NCBI RefSeq assembly: GCF_021018895.1
Contig: NC_079378.1
Span: forward strand, 25,912,160 to 25,976,159
Length of the DNA: 64,000 nucleotides
DNA from: Seriola aureovittata
Lineage: Eukaryota > Chordata > Actinopteri > Carangiformes > Carangidae
Direction of reading: 5' to 3'
The stretch's first letter is position 1; each line of letters begins with the position of its first letter. Shown one piece after another: positions 62,089 to 64,000 of this stretch. Both the position numbers and the translations under genes were made by a program. The notes under the pieces are model-generated. The model was given only the letters and a program-made list of their open reading frames with translations. It did not search any database and was not told the DNA's origin.

Positions 62089-64000
62089 TATTTCTGGCTT
62101 GTCTCTCTCTTCTGTCTGCTGCACTGCCAGCCCTCTGTGGAAGGGGATGGGCTCCGCGCTCAGGGAGTGTGTTAGGCGTTTGCCTTTGGGCAGCAAAATG
62201 CCCTTCAAATGAAGACAATGATGGAGAAACAGCCTCTGTGGCATTTTTTCTGATGACAACGGACGTATTTATATTGAGTGTGACACTGAGGCAGGAGGCA
62301 GGTGCAGTTCTTCCTGCAGTTTCCCTTTCTTCTAACCAGCATCTAGATATTTGGTCACGATGGGAATTTGAAACAGTAGATATTTGCTGCTTTCATCTTA
62401 AAAACACAACGGGACTTCAGATGAATTGCATAGTATATTACAGACCCATAAGAAACTGTGAATTATTCATCAGAGCCATTGGTGTGATTGTGTAATATTA
62501 ATGGCTCGGCTGCCCTGTGACCACAAACGAAAGGACACTGAATATATTATCAGTGAAACCAGAGCCTGGGCCCACTTTACCACTCCCCACCGATCTGGTG
62601 ATGGGCATCTGGCAGCCCGCAGTCCAAATCAATTCCCCACCTGTGTTCATTTTTATCTTACAGATTGATTCATGAAAAAATAATTCCTGCTTTATATCTG
62701 CAGCACTGCAATAGAAATAACACTTTCTTTATTTAACAATTCAGACATTATACCTGCAATTCTCCTAAAACCATGCTGCCTCTTCCATAATTACAAGTCC
62801 CTAAATTAACAGTTCACTCTGTGACTGCAGTACATTTCTAATAGTTGATGCCATCTTTTTTTGTTTTTTTCTTGATAATGTGGAGTTCTTTTGTACCTGC
62901 AACACAGACGCGCTGTACTGTACTGATGTCTGGTCTACGTCTGCTCTGACTCTAACACTGAAGAACAGGGGCCTTGTACTTTTTACTGAGGCAAAATAAG
63001 GAGATAGGAAGCAAATGTCTCTGCAGTCAGGAAGCACTTTTATATTTACCGGAACATTTGTGAGGTTAGAAAAATAATACTTCAGCTATAAGCAAATTAA
63101 ACAGAATATAGAGAAGAGACCACACACAAACAGTTTATTATGGAGACGAGCAGGAAGTCAAATGTCTCCTTCAGAGAAGGAGCTGGCTATCGTCAGATCG
63201 CAGCAGTTAAAGGTGATCTTGCTGTGGCTCACACTATGACTTCATATCACCTCATTTGAATGTTATCTCAGCGCCTTTTTATTTTTCCCATTAAGCTTTT
63301 TTTACATAGAGGCTGTATGGTATATTACTATAATGCATTGTATTCTGTTTGTTTATTGTGTATGAGATGCATGATCAACACTTGATTGTAAGTGTGTTTT
63401 CTTTGGGCCTGTGGCGAATTGGATAGAGGACAAACGTCACACTCCACTAGTAGCAGCATTGTCCTTCAGACGGTCCCTGGGAGGCTGTGAAACGACAGCC
63501 AGAGGAGACATTCGCTACCCTTCTCGTTCTTTTTCACTCTATCTCTCCCAGTCACTCAGTCTTATTCTTTCTTCCTTTTCTTTTACACAGTTGCACTATT
63601 TCTGTCCCATACCATCTCCCCACCCTGCCTGTCTTTGCCATCCCTGCGTTTCTCTCGTCTTTCTCTCTGTCTCTCCTGCTAGAGGACACTCGCTGTAAGC
63701 AAAGCTCCTCACAAAGGCGCACACTGCACACCATCTCCTTGGCATTTAAAGGAGTAGAATACGGCCAATTGTGTTGGAAATTGAACTCTCTAAAGCCTCC
63801 CTTCCTACTGCAGCAGTTCATTGTGGGTGAGTTCAGTGTCTTTGGTGAGCAGCTCGGGCTGTCCAGAGGTTGATGCCAGAGGGCGCCTATTGTTCCACGT
63901 TCTGCTGCAGTGTCCCCCACCACTCCGCCTCCTTCAGCCTTCTTTTCTTCACCTGACACTCATTCTGTGACAGAAAGAGGAAATCAGGAATGTGAACATT

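Larger units (their letters stand above)
60864..64000 (+). other. intron downstream of msi2 exon B (5' part)
   Basis: Begins with a strong donor GTAAGTG. It contains two TG microsatellites, a CT run and a small tandem duplication. No exon encoding the following RNP1 segment (GFGFVTF) was seen, so this intron continues beyond the window. Confidence 0.8.

Noticed and set aside
60864..64000. Next msi2 exon (RNP1, GFGFVTF segment)
   Set aside because: No such sequence with splice sites was found, so the exon is presumably beyond the window.

Overview
The window is intronic vertebrate DNA, most likely from a ray-finned (teleost) fish. The evidence for this is very dense (CA)n/(TG)n microsatellites, teleost-style SINE and LINE tails, hAT-type MITEs, AT-rich base composition with depleted CpG, and no bacterial-style gene packing. 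Apart from two short exons, no open reading frame looks like a real gene. The long ORFs are microsatellites, a minisatellite or transposon relics read as protein.

The only host gene is a Musashi RNA-binding protein gene on the + strand, best matched to msi2. Exon A (3362-3454, 31 codons) encodes the start of the second RRM, including the RNP2 motif IFVGGL. Exon B (60815-60863, 16 codons plus 1 nt) encodes the next segment and ends just before RNP1. Both exons have canonical AG and GT splice sites and compatible phases. They are separated by one intron of 57,360 nt, and the window also holds parts of the preceding and following introns. Upstream exons (RRM1) and downstream exons (RNP1 to C-terminus) lie outside the window.

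Layout: 1-3361, upstream intron with degenerate GTTAGCATG-type repeats and a transposon-like block. 3362-3454, exon A. 3455-17700, microsatellites, an ATCGATTAAT-type element (6503-6803) and a tRNA-derived SINE with a perfect 14-bp target-site duplication (12045-12256). 17717-17796, a small CpG-rich exon-like segment. 18350-20420, unclassified repeat-like DNA with a 5'-truncated LINE inside it. 23553-24035, further transposon debris. 26996-27307, a palindrome with 82-bp arms around (TA)n. 27702-31282, a perfect 132-bp inverted repeat with 3.3 kb between the copies. 33811-34080, a LINE tail. 39386-39529, an old SINE. 40183-40743, a probable non-autonomous DNA element. 44521-45095, a 17-bp minisatellite whose variants sit mainly at one CpG. 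46210-47100, two adjacent hAT-type insertions with 8-bp target duplications, the second carrying a broken BED zinc-finger transposase relic. 49673-49918, a second ATCGATTAAT-type element. 50362-60814, microsatellites, another LINE tail and purine tracts. 60815-60863, exon B. 60864-64000, downstream intron.

I found no convincing undescribed biological system. The most unusual structures are the perfect 132-bp inverted repeat, the 82-bp-arm palindrome, the 17-bp minisatellite and the paired hAT insertions. All counts and comparisons were made by eye.
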